A stretch of 64,000 nt of DNA. Source: Faecalicatena contorta (GTDB lineage: Bacteria; Bacillota; Clostridia; Lachnospirales; Lachnospiraceae). How positions within the stretch are numbered: position 1 is the stretch's first letter; each line of letters begins with the position of its first letter. The translations under genes and the position numbers were made by a program. Below, piece by piece: positions 26,210 through 35,829 of the stretch. The stretch spans positions 44,815-108,814 of the forward strand of contig NZ_JAFBIX010000006.1 of assembly GCF_021531895.1 (NCBI RefSeq). Direction: 5' to 3'. Under the pieces are notes generated by a model. That model saw nothing but the letters and a program-made list of their open reading frames with translations. It made no database searches and was not told the DNA's origin.

Positions 26210-27363
26210 TATATTTGCCGTCTGTGGCGTCCAATTACCAGTGCGGCAACGAGGAAGGCTGCCGCAAAGAGAAGCTGGATACCATAACCGGTCAGAAGTG
26301 AATGGAACTGACTTTGACTCAGATGCCCATTGGAAGCGAGGAGACTATTGTTGATTTCATACCAGTATGCTGGAAGGAAATGTGCCACTGTTTTAATCCC
26401 TTTGCTTAAGATGTCCATACTTACGAAGACACCGCAGAGAAAGGACATGCCCAATGTCAATACATTGACAACGGCGCTTACGGTCTCTTCCCGGTGTACC
26501 AGTGTTCCTACAAGAAACGCCATTGTCAATGAGACAAGAGTCATGATCAGGCTGTTGATCAGGTAGTAGGGCAGGTGTGCGTCCTGAAGAAATGCATCAC
26601 GATATACCAGAACCGGAAGAAATGCACAGATAGCCCACACAGCGAGGCCGATCACCATAAACCCAAGAACCAGCTGAAGATTCTGACTGTTGCTGGAGAC
26701 AGCAGAACAGAGCATTCGTCTTCGGATATCGGGTTTATTGAAAGCAATCATGATAAAGCTTAATGCATAGCAGAGGATGCTCATCAATATATATGGCATA
26801 TACTGGAACATAAATGCATGACCAGGCATCTGTCCACCAAGTCCGTTCTTATCTATCATAGAGACGTCTGATTCGATAGAAGCATTGTCCTGGACTTCGC
26901 TGATTGCCTCTGTTAATGAAAATCCACTGAATGTCAGAATGCGCACATCATTTAAAAATGTATTGATCTGTTGGTCTACATAATATCCGCTGTTACTTCC
27001 GGGAACCTTTGTGACAGAAAGTTTTTCGTCACCGTTTAGACAGAGTTCTTCAAAATTATCCGGAATGGTAACCACATAATAGACTTCCCGGTAGAATAGT
27101 CTTTCCTGTAGGATACCCTTATCATCCGGTAATTCCTTAATATTATGATAATGAGACAGGTACTCGGTAAGTCCTTGGGCAAGTGCTTTGCCGTCATGGT
27201 CAATGACAGCTATGTCCAGTCTTTCTGCTTCAAAAGTAGTCTGAGTGTCTCCACCGGTTATTTCCTGAATGGTCAGGCAGATGGTCAGAAAGATGGCAAG
27301 ATACATAACGAGCATGCCGATATTTTGTTTTGCAACGGTTAGAAATCCTTTAAATACTGTCAT
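26209..27363 (-). CDS. ABC-2 type transporter permease (second permease)
   Basis: Membrane protein of 384 residues with the ABC-2 exporter permease layout: one N-terminal helix, a large extracytoplasmic domain (about 45-190), then five to six helices to the end. Like the upstream permease it resembles LnrM/LnrN-type and YhaP/NatB-type proteins. The ATG at 27363 follows CAGGAGGG and overlaps the previous gene by 14 bases, so the two permeases are translationally coupled and probably form a heterodimer with the ATPase. Substrate not determinable. Confidence 0.85.
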   Translation of the reverse strand: MTVFKGFLTVAKQNIGMLVMYLAIFLTICLTIQEITGGDTQTTFEAERLDIAVIDHDGKALAQGLTEYLSHYHNIKELPDDKGILQERLFYREVYYVVTIPDNFEELCLNGDEKLSVTKVPGSNSGYYVDQQINTFLNDVRILTFSGFSLTEAISEVQDNASIESDVSMIDKNGLGGQMPGHAFMFQYMPYILMSILCYALSFIMIAFNKPDIRRRMLCSAVSSNSQNLQLVLGFMVIGLAVWAICAFLPVLVYRDAFLQDAHLPYYLINSLIMTLVSLTMAFLVGTLVHREETVSAVVNVLTLGMSFLCGVFVSMDILSKGIKTVAHFLPAYWYEINNSLLASNGHLSQSQFHSLLTGYGIQLLFAAAFLVAALVIGRHRRQI

Positions 27364-28492
27364 AACGTTCCCTCCTGACACTGAAAAATGCAACCGCCAA
27401 AAGCAGAATACTCATAACGGCAAGTATGAGAATACAGCGAGTAAAACGCTGCATATCGTTGTAGATTCCCATGCAATAGAAGGCATCACTCAATACAGCG
27501 GCCGGATTGATGCGGTTTATGATTGGACAGTGAAGTTCGATGATATTCTTCATATTTCCAAACATCAGACCTGCCAGGAATCCCGGGAATAAAGTAATGG
27601 CGACTGTGAGCCCGTATTTCAGGTCTATGGATAGCCGGCTGACACATCCCAGTGTAATTCCAATACATACACCAATGATACTTCCCATCAGGTTCACCAA
27701 AAGAAGTGCTGGCAGATTATCCCCCAGGCTGATTCCCAGAACTTTTATGATATAGAGATTCAGAATCAGCATATTGATAAAGTGGATGGCAACCAGTACA
27801 AACATATCAATGCATATTAATGTCAGGCGATGGGTGGGTGTGATGCTCCGGCGCATACCGAGCGGACTTAAGTTTGCCTGGGAGTCAAAGCTTGACCGGA
27901 TTCCCAGAAATGCGCCTGACAGGCATGCATAGGCGATTAAAGCAAAGAAATACTGGACAGATGGGTTCATAGATTTACCGCCTAATGAGGTCTCCTTTGT
28001 CATCTCTTTGTAGTCACTCATTACTTCTAGTGCGTGTTCTAGATGTTCTGGATGTGAGGAGGTGATTTTCTGAAGCATGGCAGCGCTCTGGTTATAATTA
28101 TCCAGAAGTGCAGTCAGGATACTTTCATTGATTCCGCTCTTGCTGACCGTCAGTGCAGGTGTTTCGCGTACGTAGAAGATCCCTGTGATATCCCCTTCAT
28201 TCAATGCATGGAGAGCAGCTGATTCTGATGAAATGTCCTGGATATTCAGTGTTTCCGGATCCAGTTGCTCTAAAAAGGAAAGGAACACAGAAGCATTCTC
28301 GGATGAGGAATCTTCTTCAATCACTGCGACTTTCACAGGTTCCCACTCGGCTTCTCCTGTAGATGCAAGACCGGAAGATGCAAAAGCAAAATAGAAAAAG
28401 GTTCCAAGAATAATCGGGAAAGCCAGTGCCCAGAACATAGAACTTATATCTCTTAGATTCTGTTTGAATCGATATTTGATCAAATGCAGCAT
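27350..28492 (-). CDS. ABC-2 type transporter permease (first permease)
   Basis: Membrane protein of 380 residues, beginning MLHLIKYRFKQNLRD with one helix at about 20-40, an extracytoplasmic domain (about 45-180) and a C-terminal helix bundle. The start at 28492 has TTAGGAGGT upstream and is 10 bases from the ATPase stop. Two paralogous permeases plus one ATPase and a divergent two-component system match the organisation of the linearmycin-resistance operon lnrJK-lnrLMN of Bacillus (known system; similarity here is by arrangement and family, not by measured identity). Confidence 0.85.
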   Translation of the reverse strand: MLHLIKYRFKQNLRDISSMFWALAFPIILGTFFYFAFASSGLASTGEAEWEPVKVAVIEEDSSSENASVFLSFLEQLDPETLNIQDISSESAALHALNEGDITGIFYVRETPALTVSKSGINESILTALLDNYNQSAAMLQKITSSHPEHLEHALEVMSDYKEMTKETSLGGKSMNPSVQYFFALIAYACLSGAFLGIRSSFDSQANLSPLGMRRSITPTHRLTLICIDMFVLVAIHFINMLILNLYIIKVLGISLGDNLPALLLVNLMGSIIGVCIGITLGCVSRLSIDLKYGLTVAITLFPGFLAGLMFGNMKNIIELHCPIINRINPAAVLSDAFYCMGIYNDMQRFTRCILILAVMSILLLAVAFFSVRRERYDSI

Positions 28493-28502
28493 AAAGTACC
28501 TC

Positions 28503-29432
28503 CTAATCTCTGAGTTCTTTGCCGGTGATTTCCAGGAAGACGTCATTCAGCGTCGGTAGTTCGGAAAAAACACGCCCAAAAGAAATGTCTCGTTCTTGCA
28601 GGTAATTTAATATACGTACAAGATTGTGCTTGGCGCCGCTTAAACGGATTTTCAGTACCTGGTTATCATAAATCACATCAAATACATGTGGAAGTGTACG
28701 GATATCCGTCAGAAGTTCTTCGTCCAATGCAATCGCTTCTATGGTAATCGTCTCTCCTGTCTTAATCATTTTCTTTAATTCTTCGGTTGTTCCGGTTGCC
28801 AGAACCCGTCCGTGGTCGATAATTGCTATCCGTGAGCAGATTTGTTCCACTTCTTCCATGTAATGAGAAGTATAAATGATGGTGGAGCCCTGACGATTCA
28901 GAGAGAGGATTCCTTCCAGAATCTTGTTACGGCTCTGTGGATCTACGGCGACAGTTGGCTCATCCATGATGATAAGCCGAGGTTTGTGGACGATTCCGCA
29001 GGCGATATTCAGCCTTCTTAAAAGACCGCCGGATAGTTTTTTGGGGCGCATTTTCTGGAAATCTTCCAGTCCTGCGAATTCGATGGCTTCTTCTACCAGT
29101 TCTTTCCTTTTGGATTTATCTTTGACATAAAGCCCGCAAAAATAATCGATATTTTCACGGACAGTCATCTGGTCAAAGACTGCTACATTTTGCATGACGA
29201 CACCGATATTTTTCTTGATGTCATAGCTGTTCGGCTGCATCTCTTTTCCGAAAATCGTGATAGTTCCCTTGTCGTATTTCAGTAGGGCAAGCATGCAGTT
29301 GATTGCGGTTGTCTTACCGGAGCCATTCGGTCCTAACAGTCCGAAGATCTCGCCCTCTTCAATGTCCAGATTTAAGTGATCTAATGCTACCAGATTCCCG
29401 TAACGTTTTACAAGATTTTCAATATGAATCAT
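28503..29432 (-). CDS. ABC transporter ATP-binding protein (drug/antibiotic exporter type)
   Basis: Cytosolic ATPase of 309 residues. Walker A is GPNGSGKTT, the signature is LSGGLLRRL (Leu in place of the usual Gln), Walker B is LIIMDEPT and the switch His is in SHYMEEVE. A C-terminal DUF4162-like domain (about 225-300) is typical of antibiotic/lipid exporters. The ATG at 29432 follows GGAGG; the frame is open further upstream but without a ribosome site. First gene of the three-gene exporter operon. Confidence 0.93.
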   Translation of the reverse strand: MIHIENLVKRYGNLVALDHLNLDIEEGEIFGLLGPNGSGKTTAINCMLALLKYDKGTITIFGKEMQPNSYDIKKNIGVVMQNVAVFDQMTVRENIDYFCGLYVKDKSKRKELVEEAIEFAGLEDFQKMRPKKLSGGLLRRLNIACGIVHKPRLIIMDEPTVAVDPQSRNKILEGILSLNRQGSTIIYTSHYMEEVEQICSRIAIIDHGRVLATGTTEELKKMIKTGETITIEAIALDEELLTDIRTLPHVFDVIYDNQVLKIRLSGAKHNLVRILNYLQERDISFGRVFSELPTLNDVFLEITGKELRD

Positions 29433-29467
29433 GGCAATGCCTCCATTTCTCAATGTTTTTCGGATAC

Positions 29468-29495
29468 TTGTAGTATAAGAAAAACTTGTTTATAA
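29468..29495 (+). promoter_or_regulatory. Promoter of the histidine kinase-response regulator operon
   Basis: TTGTAG (29468-29473), 16 bases, perfect TATAAT (29490-29495), followed by two dyads before the kinase gene. Confidence 0.5.
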
Positions 29496-29508
29496 TGATA
29501 GTGTCAAG

Positions 29509-29536
29509 TGTCAGAAATGACATGTGACAAATGTCA
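29509..29536. promoter_or_regulatory. Paired TGTCA/TGACA dyads, candidate response-regulator site
   Basis: TGTCA-N4-TGACA (29509-29522) is followed by TGACA-N2-TGTCA (29525-29536), with one further TGTCA half-site just upstream (29502-29506). They lie in the divergent region between the ABC exporter and its two-component system, and are the best candidate for binding by the LuxR-type response regulator. Confidence 0.55.
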
Positions 29537-29556
29537 TATTATGAATGGAGAAAAGG

Positions 29557-30651
29557 ATGAGACGAATTGTTGATCAGACCTTGTTAATCATATATTGCTT
29601 TGTGATACTTCTTCTGGTTCCGGTCAATACGGCATATATCAGCGCGTTTCTTATATCAGTTATCTTCGCCTGTGCCAATGAGTATCTATTTTCAAAGAAA
29701 TGGAACGGAGTTTTGACGATATTGTATATAGCTGCTTCCTTTTTCTGGCCAGAGTTTCTGTTTTTTACTCCAGTCATCTTGTATGGGGTGTTGAGGGTAT
29801 CCAATTATTTTCTTGGCATAATATTGATGCTATTATCTATGTATACATATTTCCCTGGGCAGATCAAGATTCTGTGTGTGCTGGGGATTGGCTATGGGAT
29901 GGCAGGGATATTGCAGGAATATGCGAAAAGACATGAGGCGTTGGAAGAGAAGCTAAAGATGACGCAGGATAGCAGTACTGAGTTGAACATTCTCTTGAAA
30001 GAGAAGAACCAGAGTCTTCTGAAGCGACAGGATTATGAGATCTATACGGCTACGTTGCGAGAACGCAATCGGATTGCAAGAGAGATTCACGACCATGTTG
30101 GACATATGTTGTCCCGGGCAATTTTGATGGTAGGGGCAATGAAAGCAATTTCAAAAGAAGAGAATATGAAAGAACCGTTAGACCATCTGGAAGACACGTT
30201 AAATGTTGCTATGACAAATGTACGTGAAAGTGTCCATGATCTTCATGATGACGCAGTGAATCTAAAAGAAGTATTAGATAATCTGATTAAAGAATATACA
30301 TTTTGTCCAGTGCAATTGATCTATGATATGGGATATTATGTACCAAGAGAAGTAAAATACAGCTTTATTGCGATTGTGAAGGAAGCATTGAACAATGTAA
30401 TGAAACACAGCGATGCTACAAAAGTTCAGATCGTAGTACGGGAACACCCTGGGTTATATCAGTTGATTGTGGAAGATAACGGAACTGATTGTTTGAAAAA
30501 GGAAGTTGTGGAAAGATCGGAGATTCACAGGGGAATCGGACTTCGTAATATGGAAGAACGAACGAAAGCATTACAGGGAACGATGCAGATATCGGTGAAG
30601 CAGGGATTTCGCATATATATTACCATTCCCAAGAAGGAGGAGACGGCGTGA
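29557..30651 (+). CDS. Sensor histidine kinase (HisKA_3/NarL type)
   Basis: Protein of about 364 residues. Four to five hydrophobic helices (about 5-120) with little extracellular loop indicate an intramembrane sensor. A coiled linker leads to the HisKA_3 box ERNRIAREIHDHVGH, with phosphorylated His about residue 178. The ATPase domain has IVKEALNNVMKHSDAT and VEDNG. The ATG at 29557 has GGAGAAAAGG upstream; 29545 is possible. The stop overlaps the GTG of the response regulator. It resembles DesK/LnrJ-type kinases that respond to membrane-acting compounds. Confidence 0.9.
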   Translation: MRRIVDQTLLIIYCFVILLLVPVNTAYISAFLISVIFACANEYLFSKKWNGVLTILYIAASFFWPEFLFFTPVILYGVLRVSNYFLGIILMLLSMYTYFPGQIKILCVLGIGYGMAGILQEYAKRHEALEEKLKMTQDSSTELNILLKEKNQSLLKRQDYEIYTATLRERNRIAREIHDHVGHMLSRAILMVGAMKAISKEENMKEPLDHLEDTLNVAMTNVRESVHDLHDDAVNLKEVLDNLIKEYTFCPVQLIYDMGYYVPREVKYSFIAIVKEALNNVMKHSDATKVQIVVREHPGLYQLIVEDNGTDCLKKEVVERSEIHRGIGLRNMEERTKALQGTMQISVKQGFRIYITIPKKEETA

Positions 30652-31271
30652 AGATCATAATTGTAGATGATGATGTGTTGGTGGCAGGAGCATTGAAAAC
30701 TATCTTAGAGATGGATAGCGAGATACAGGTGTGCAGCACTGGACAGGATGGAAAGGATGCAATAGTGTTATATCGGACATTCCGGCCAGATGTACTTTTG
30801 ATGGATATCCGTATGCAGAATGTAAGCGGACTGGAGGCATCCAGACAGATATTAGAAGAAGATCCTCAGGCAAGGATTCTTCTGCTCACTACATTTTCTG
30901 ATGATGAATATATTGTGAAAGCCTTGACTTATGGAGTGAAGGGGTATCTTTTGAAGCAGGATTATCAGAATATTCTGCCGGCTATCAAAGCGGTGTATGC
31001 CGGGCAGACTGTATTTGGAACAGAGATTGTCTCCAGAATTCCAGAGCTTCTGCAAGAGAAAAAGACCTATGACTGGAAAGCGCATGATATCAGTGAAAAA
31101 GAACTTCAGGTCATTGCATTGGTGGCAGAAGGACTGAGCAATCGGGAAATCGCAGGGGAACTGTTCTTAAGTGAAGGAACTGTGCGAAATTATATCAGTA
31201 GCATTCTGGATAAAATGGAGTTAAGAGACCGGACACAGCTTGCGGTCTATTATCTGAATACGCAAAGATAA
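30648..31271 (+). CDS. NarL/LuxR-family response regulator
   Basis: Protein of 207 residues. The receiver domain has the acidic pair in IIVDDD and the phospho-acceptor Asp in DVLLMDIRM (about residue 54), then Thr in LLTTFSDDEY and Lys in VKGYLLK. The C-terminal LuxR-type helix-turn-helix contains ELQVIALVAEGLSNREIAG and VRNYISSILDKM. It starts with GTG overlapping the kinase stop (GTGA), so the pair is co-translated. It likely activates the divergent ABC exporter operon. Confidence 0.93.
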   Translation: MKIIIVDDDVLVAGALKTILEMDSEIQVCSTGQDGKDAIVLYRTFRPDVLLMDIRMQNVSGLEASRQILEEDPQARILLLTTFSDDEYIVKALTYGVKGYLLKQDYQNILPAIKAVYAGQTVFGTEIVSRIPELLQEKKTYDWKAHDISEKELQVIALVAEGLSNREIAGELFLSEGTVRNYISSILDKMELRDRTQLAVYYLNTQR

Positions 31272-31287
31272 AAGAAAGGAACAAGAT

Positions 31288-33414
31288 ATGGAACAAGAAA
31301 AATATCTCTCCGGTGAATTAACAGCGATACTTCCTGTCAATGGACAGATCTTGAATATGGAACCACTGGAGCAGGTCAATGGATATCAGATATGTCCGGG
31401 ATTTTATATGTTTGACGGCGCAACACCGATTCCTGAGGGTGTGAATTTTACGATACATTCCCAGGGAGCGACGGCCTGTGAGTTATTGTTATATCACCGG
31501 AAAGCAGAGGAACCCTATGCTGTCATACCATTTCCAGAGAATTATCGGATCGGCAATGTATATTCCATGATCGTCTTTGGATTAAATGTGGAAGAATTCG
31601 AGTATGCGTATCGTCTGGATGGTCCTTACGATCCGAAGAAAGGATTGCTCTTTGACAAGGAACATGTTCTTCTGGACCCTTATGCCAAAGCTGTTACCGG
31701 GCAGAGTACCTGGGGAAAGCGGGTCAGTCCGGCCGGATACCGCGCCAGAGTAGTGCGTAATAATTTCTACTGGGGAGCTGAGGTATGCCCCAAGATACCA
31801 ATGGAAGAACTGGTTATCTATGAGCTGCATGTGCGTGGTTTTACGAAGATGGCAAAGGATGTGAATGCCCCGGGAACCTTTGCCGGAATTCAGGAGAAGA
31901 TTCCTTATCTGAAGGATCTGGGCGTTAATGCCATTGAACTGATGCCGATTTTTGAATTTGATGAATTGAGTGAATGTCGCACAGTGGACGGCAAAGAACT
32001 GTTAAATTACTGGGGATATAATACGGTCAGCTTTTTTGCGCCCAATACCAGTTATGCTTCTGCTGTGGAATACAACCGGGAAGGTACAGAGTTAAAACAA
32101 TTAGTAAAGACCTTGCATGAGAATGGGATAGAGGTCATTCTGGATGTAGTGTTCAATCATACGGCAGAAGGAGATAAGGATGGGCAGTTTATTTCGTTTA
32201 AAGGCTTTGACAATAATATCTATTATCTTCTGACTCCAGAGGGGGAATATTATAATTTCAGCGGTTGTGGAAATACCATGAACTGTAATCATCCCATTGT
32301 GCAGAATCTGATCATTGACTGCCTTCGTTATTGGGTGACAGATTATCGGATTGACGGGTTCCGGTTTGACCTGGCTTCTATTCTTGGAAGAAATGAGGAT
32401 GGTTCTCCGATGGAAGTACCGCCGCTTTTAAGAGCTCTTGCACAGGATCCATTGTTAGGAGATACGAAACTGATCGCAGAAGCCTGGGATGCAGGTGGAT
32501 TGTATCAGGTAGGGAATTTTCCTGCATTTAACCGCTGGTCAGAATGGAATGGAAGATATCGGGACGATATGCGGGAATTCTTAAAAGGCGGTCTGTGGAA
32601 TGCCCAAGGAGCAGCGGAACGATTGATTGGTTCCCCGGATCTTTATGATCCGGCTGTTCGCGGAAAGAACGCTTCTGTTAACTTTATGACCTGTCATGAT
32701 GGATTCACTTTGTATGATCTCTATTCTTATAATGTGAAGCATAATGAAGCCAATGGCTGGAATAATACGGATGGAAGTAACGATAATCGCAGCTGGAACT
32801 GTGGTGTGGAAGGTCCGACTGATGATTCAGAAGTCTTGCAACTTCGAAAGCGCATGATCTGGAATGCGTGTGCTACATTGATGGTCAGCAGAGGCGTTCC
32901 CATGTTTCTTGCTGGGGATGAATTTGGAAACACACAGTTTGGCAATAACAATGCTTATTGTCAGGACAATGAAGTTTCTTGGCTGGATTGGGAATTGAAA
33001 GAAAAGAATCAGGATATCTGGAAGTTCTTTCAATACATGATTCATTTTCGTAAGAACCACCCAAGTATACTGGGAATATGTAAACCTGCCAGATGCGGCT
33101 TGTCGGAAGTCAGTCTTCACGGAGAACATCCATGGGAAGATCACTATAATGACCAGACGAAAGTGATTGCTGCAATGTATGCTGGATATGATTCGGAAAA
33201 AGGGCAGGATGATATCGTATATGTTATCATCAACGCATTTTGGGAACCGGTGGAGGTTACGCTTCCAACACTGCCGGCAGGAATGGAGTGGAAGATGGCA
33301 GTAGATACCGGGAATGAGAAGAAGGGATTTTATGAAGAGCCGGTTGTGATTGGACAATCAGAGATAGTGATGAGAGAAAGATCTGTGATGACCCTGTTTG
33401 CATCAGAAGTGTAG
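31288..33414 (+). CDS. glgX: Glycogen debranching enzyme / isoamylase-type alpha-1,6-glucosidase
   Basis: Protein of 708 residues, glycoside hydrolase family 13 (GlgX/TreX type). The N-terminal CBM48 is followed by the catalytic barrel with conserved region VVFNHTAEGD, the nucleophile in GFRFDLAS, the acid in IAEAWDAGG and the transition-state Asp in NFMTCHDG. It hydrolyses alpha-1,6 branches in glycogen or amylopectin, in the cytosol (no signal peptide). The ribosome site is AAAGGAAC. It follows the response regulator by 16 bases and may share its transcript. A branching enzyme (glgB) lies 13 kb away. Confidence 0.92.
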   Translation: MEQEKYLSGELTAILPVNGQILNMEPLEQVNGYQICPGFYMFDGATPIPEGVNFTIHSQGATACELLLYHRKAEEPYAVIPFPENYRIGNVYSMIVFGLNVEEFEYAYRLDGPYDPKKGLLFDKEHVLLDPYAKAVTGQSTWGKRVSPAGYRARVVRNNFYWGAEVCPKIPMEELVIYELHVRGFTKMAKDVNAPGTFAGIQEKIPYLKDLGVNAIELMPIFEFDELSECRTVDGKELLNYWGYNTVSFFAPNTSYASAVEYNREGTELKQLVKTLHENGIEVILDVVFNHTAEGDKDGQFISFKGFDNNIYYLLTPEGEYYNFSGCGNTMNCNHPIVQNLIIDCLRYWVTDYRIDGFRFDLASILGRNEDGSPMEVPPLLRALAQDPLLGDTKLIAEAWDAGGLYQVGNFPAFNRWSEWNGRYRDDMREFLKGGLWNAQGAAERLIGSPDLYDPAVRGKNASVNFMTCHDGFTLYDLYSYNVKHNEANGWNNTDGSNDNRSWNCGVEGPTDDSEVLQLRKRMIWNACATLMVSRGVPMFLAGDEFGNTQFGNNNAYCQDNEVSWLDWELKEKNQDIWKFFQYMIHFRKNHPSILGICKPARCGLSEVSLHGEHPWEDHYNDQTKVIAAMYAGYDSEKGQDDIVYVIINAFWEPVEVTLPTLPAGMEWKMAVDTGNEKKGFYEEPVVIGQSEIVMRERSVMTLFASEV

Positions 33415-33475
33415 AGCGGGTAAAATGTGAGGTAATAATAGAACAGATTTTTCAGTTATGATAGGAGATGGAAAC

Positions 33476-35728
33476 GTGACAGACCGAATTCAATTATTAA
33501 GAGATGATCGTGAGAAAAATGTTAGTAAAGAAGAAATCCCAGTCAGAGATAGAGCATATCGACAGGCAATGACGGATCACCCGGGGGAGTCTGTCAAGGT
33601 ACAGTATGCGTATGGATTTGCACAGACGTTGAAAGATAAGTCTATTTTAATTCAGAAAGAGGATGTACTGGCTGGTTTTTTGTACCAGTATACATATAAT
33701 GTGAATTTTCCAATGAAAGTCAGTGAGAAGTTTGACCCAGCGGGTCGGGCTTCTTTTCATATGGATACTCGAAGAGAAGTTAAAGAATATAAGGAATTAT
33801 TTGATGTAGATTCAGGTTCGCCGGAAGAAAAAGAATTTATGGAATTTGCAGATGGTTCTGAAGCTTGGCTGTTCAAACACTGGCATTCCGGACACATACT
33901 TGCAGGATATCCGATACTTCTGAAGAAAGGTTTTGCAGGTCTGTTGAATGAAGTCGAATCAGAAGAAAAAAAAGATGTGCCAAAGGAAGAAACGGATACG
34001 CTAATGGCTTTTCGGATTGTGCTGGAGGCATGCATAGATTATATTGGACGTTATGAAGAGCTTGCCGGAGAAATGGCAGAAACTGCGGTTACAAAAGAAG
34101 AGGCTGTGAGGCTGTCAGAGATGAAGAGTAATCTGGCAAGAATCAAGCAAAAACCTCCTGAAACATTTGCACAGGCAATACAGCTTGTGTGGCTTGCGCA
34201 TGAGATGATGTATTGTGAAAATGTACCTTCCGCAATCTCTTTTGGACGGCTGGATTATTATTTATATCCATATTATCGAAGGGACATAGAAAGTGGAAGA
34301 TTGAGCAATGAACAGGCAGAAGAATATATAGAAGCTTTTTTTATAAAGTGCAGTTCTCAGAGAAAAGCATATCAGAATCTGACCATCGGTGGATGTGATT
34401 CGGAAGGGAAATGTTCAGTAAATCCCTTGACATATCTTTGCCTGAAGGCGTCCAAAGAACTAAAGTTTGATCAGCCTTCATTGACATACCGATGGACGGA
34501 TGATATGCCGGAAGAAGCCTGGGAAGCTGTACTTTCACTGATTCGGGAAGGCATGGGGTTTCCTGCGTTGATGTATGACGGGTGTTACAGAAAAGCTATG
34601 GAAGATCGAGGGGTTTTATCGGAAGAATCTTATAATTACAGTATCCTTGGCTGTGTGGAACCTGCAATGCAGGGAGAAGAATACGCATTAACAGAGATGA
34701 TGCGCCTGAATCTTCCGAAAGTGATGAATCTGATGCTTCATGAAGGAAAAGATGTAATGACAGGGAAGGTTTTTACGCTAAAAAACCGAAAAAAACTGGA
34801 TGAGATAGAAAGTTATGAAGATTTTTGGAGGTGGTATCAGGAAGAAATTAAGCATTTTGTAGATATGGGAATTCGTAGTATCCGACGGTGTGAAGAATTA
34901 TATGAAAAAAAGTATCCCCTCCCTTATTTGTCTGTTTTGACAGAGGATTGTATCCACAGAAGAAAAGATGTATCAGAAGGTGGTGCCAGATATAACAGCG
35001 TCGGTGTGAATTTTTGTGGAATCGCTACAGCTGTGGATTCACTTATGGCCATAAAAAGACTGGTGTATGAAGAAAAGAGACTTACATTAAAAGAATTTGC
35101 CAAGATTCTGGAAAATGATTATGAAGGAGCAGAAGAAATCAGACAGAGAGCATTAAATCATTGCCCGAAATATGGAAATGATCTGAAAGAACCAGATATG
35201 GCAGCTGCGGATATAATTGTAGGTATAAAGAATCATATTGCAGAGTATACAACTTATCATGGTGGGAGGTATTGTCTCGGCTTATACTCTGTAGAAGATC
35301 ATGCCATTATGGGAATGAATACCGGAGCGACAGCAGATGGACGTAAGAGCGGCGTATCACTTTCTAATTCTATGGGAGCTGTCCAGGGAATGGACAAGGA
35401 GGGCCCTACTGCACTGATGAAGTCTGTAACTTATACTGATATGAGAGATTCATCCAATGGAATGGTGCTGGATATCAAATTTATTCCTTCATTTCTGGAA
35501 CAGCAGACGGGAAGAGATGCTGTCAGAAAGCTGATCAGTACCTATTTTCATCATGGAGGAATGGAAGTACAGATCAGTGTGGTTTCCAGGAAAACTCTTC
35601 TGGATGCACAAATGGATCCAGACAAATATAAAAATTTAGTTGTAAGGGTATCGGGATTTAGTGCATATTTTGTTACGCTTCGTAAAGAAACACAGGATGA
35701 AATAATACAACGTACGGAATGTGGATAA
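33476..35728 (+). CDS. Glycyl radical enzyme, dehydratase-type (PFL/GD family), substrate unknown
   Basis: Protein of 750 residues. The thiyl-radical Cys393 and the base Glu395 lie in YSILGCVEPAMQG, the GCVE signature of glycerol/propanediol dehydratase, CutC and HypD rather than the CC pair of pyruvate formate-lyase. The glycyl radical is Gly727 in RVSGFSAYF. Also typical are HWHSGHILAGYP and the ATADGRKSG segment. The GTG at 33476 follows TAGGAG by 8 bases; an in-frame ATG at 33458 overlaps that site. No activating enzyme (radical SAM) is encoded next to it, so activation must be in trans. It precedes a ribosyl-type uptake operon. Confidence 0.9.
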   Translation: MTDRIQLLRDDREKNVSKEEIPVRDRAYRQAMTDHPGESVKVQYAYGFAQTLKDKSILIQKEDVLAGFLYQYTYNVNFPMKVSEKFDPAGRASFHMDTRREVKEYKELFDVDSGSPEEKEFMEFADGSEAWLFKHWHSGHILAGYPILLKKGFAGLLNEVESEEKKDVPKEETDTLMAFRIVLEACIDYIGRYEELAGEMAETAVTKEEAVRLSEMKSNLARIKQKPPETFAQAIQLVWLAHEMMYCENVPSAISFGRLDYYLYPYYRRDIESGRLSNEQAEEYIEAFFIKCSSQRKAYQNLTIGGCDSEGKCSVNPLTYLCLKASKELKFDQPSLTYRWTDDMPEEAWEAVLSLIREGMGFPALMYDGCYRKAMEDRGVLSEESYNYSILGCVEPAMQGEEYALTEMMRLNLPKVMNLMLHEGKDVMTGKVFTLKNRKKLDEIESYEDFWRWYQEEIKHFVDMGIRSIRRCEELYEKKYPLPYLSVLTEDCIHRRKDVSEGGARYNSVGVNFCGIATAVDSLMAIKRLVYEEKRLTLKEFAKILENDYEGAEEIRQRALNHCPKYGNDLKEPDMAAADIIVGIKNHIAEYTTYHGGRYCLGLYSVEDHAIMGMNTGATADGRKSGVSLSNSMGAVQGMDKEGPTALMKSVTYTDMRDSSNGMVLDIKFIPSFLEQQTGRDAVRKLISTYFHHGGMEVQISVVSRKTLLDAQMDPDKYKNLVVRVSGFSAYFVTLRKETQDEIIQRTECG

Positions 35729-35774
35729 TCAGATATTTATAGATAATGCCTATTAATATATACATATAATCAAT

Positions 35775-35803
35775 TTTACTTGCATAATTGATAGTGCTAA
35801 AAT
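35775..35803 (+). promoter_or_regulatory. Promoter of the sugar/nucleoside uptake operon
   Basis: TTTACT (35775-35780), 17 bases, TAAAAT (35798-35803). The predicted start near 35810 gives a leader of about 105 bases that contains a terminator-like hairpin. Confidence 0.5.
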
Positions 35804-35829
35804 ATATCACATATAGGAGCTGTCTTGCG

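Noticed and set aside
30648..33414. Functional link between the two-component system and glycogen debranching enzyme
   Set aside because: The genes are only 16 bases apart and may be cotranscribed, but nothing else ties an antibiotic-type exporter system to glycogen; left as adjacency only.
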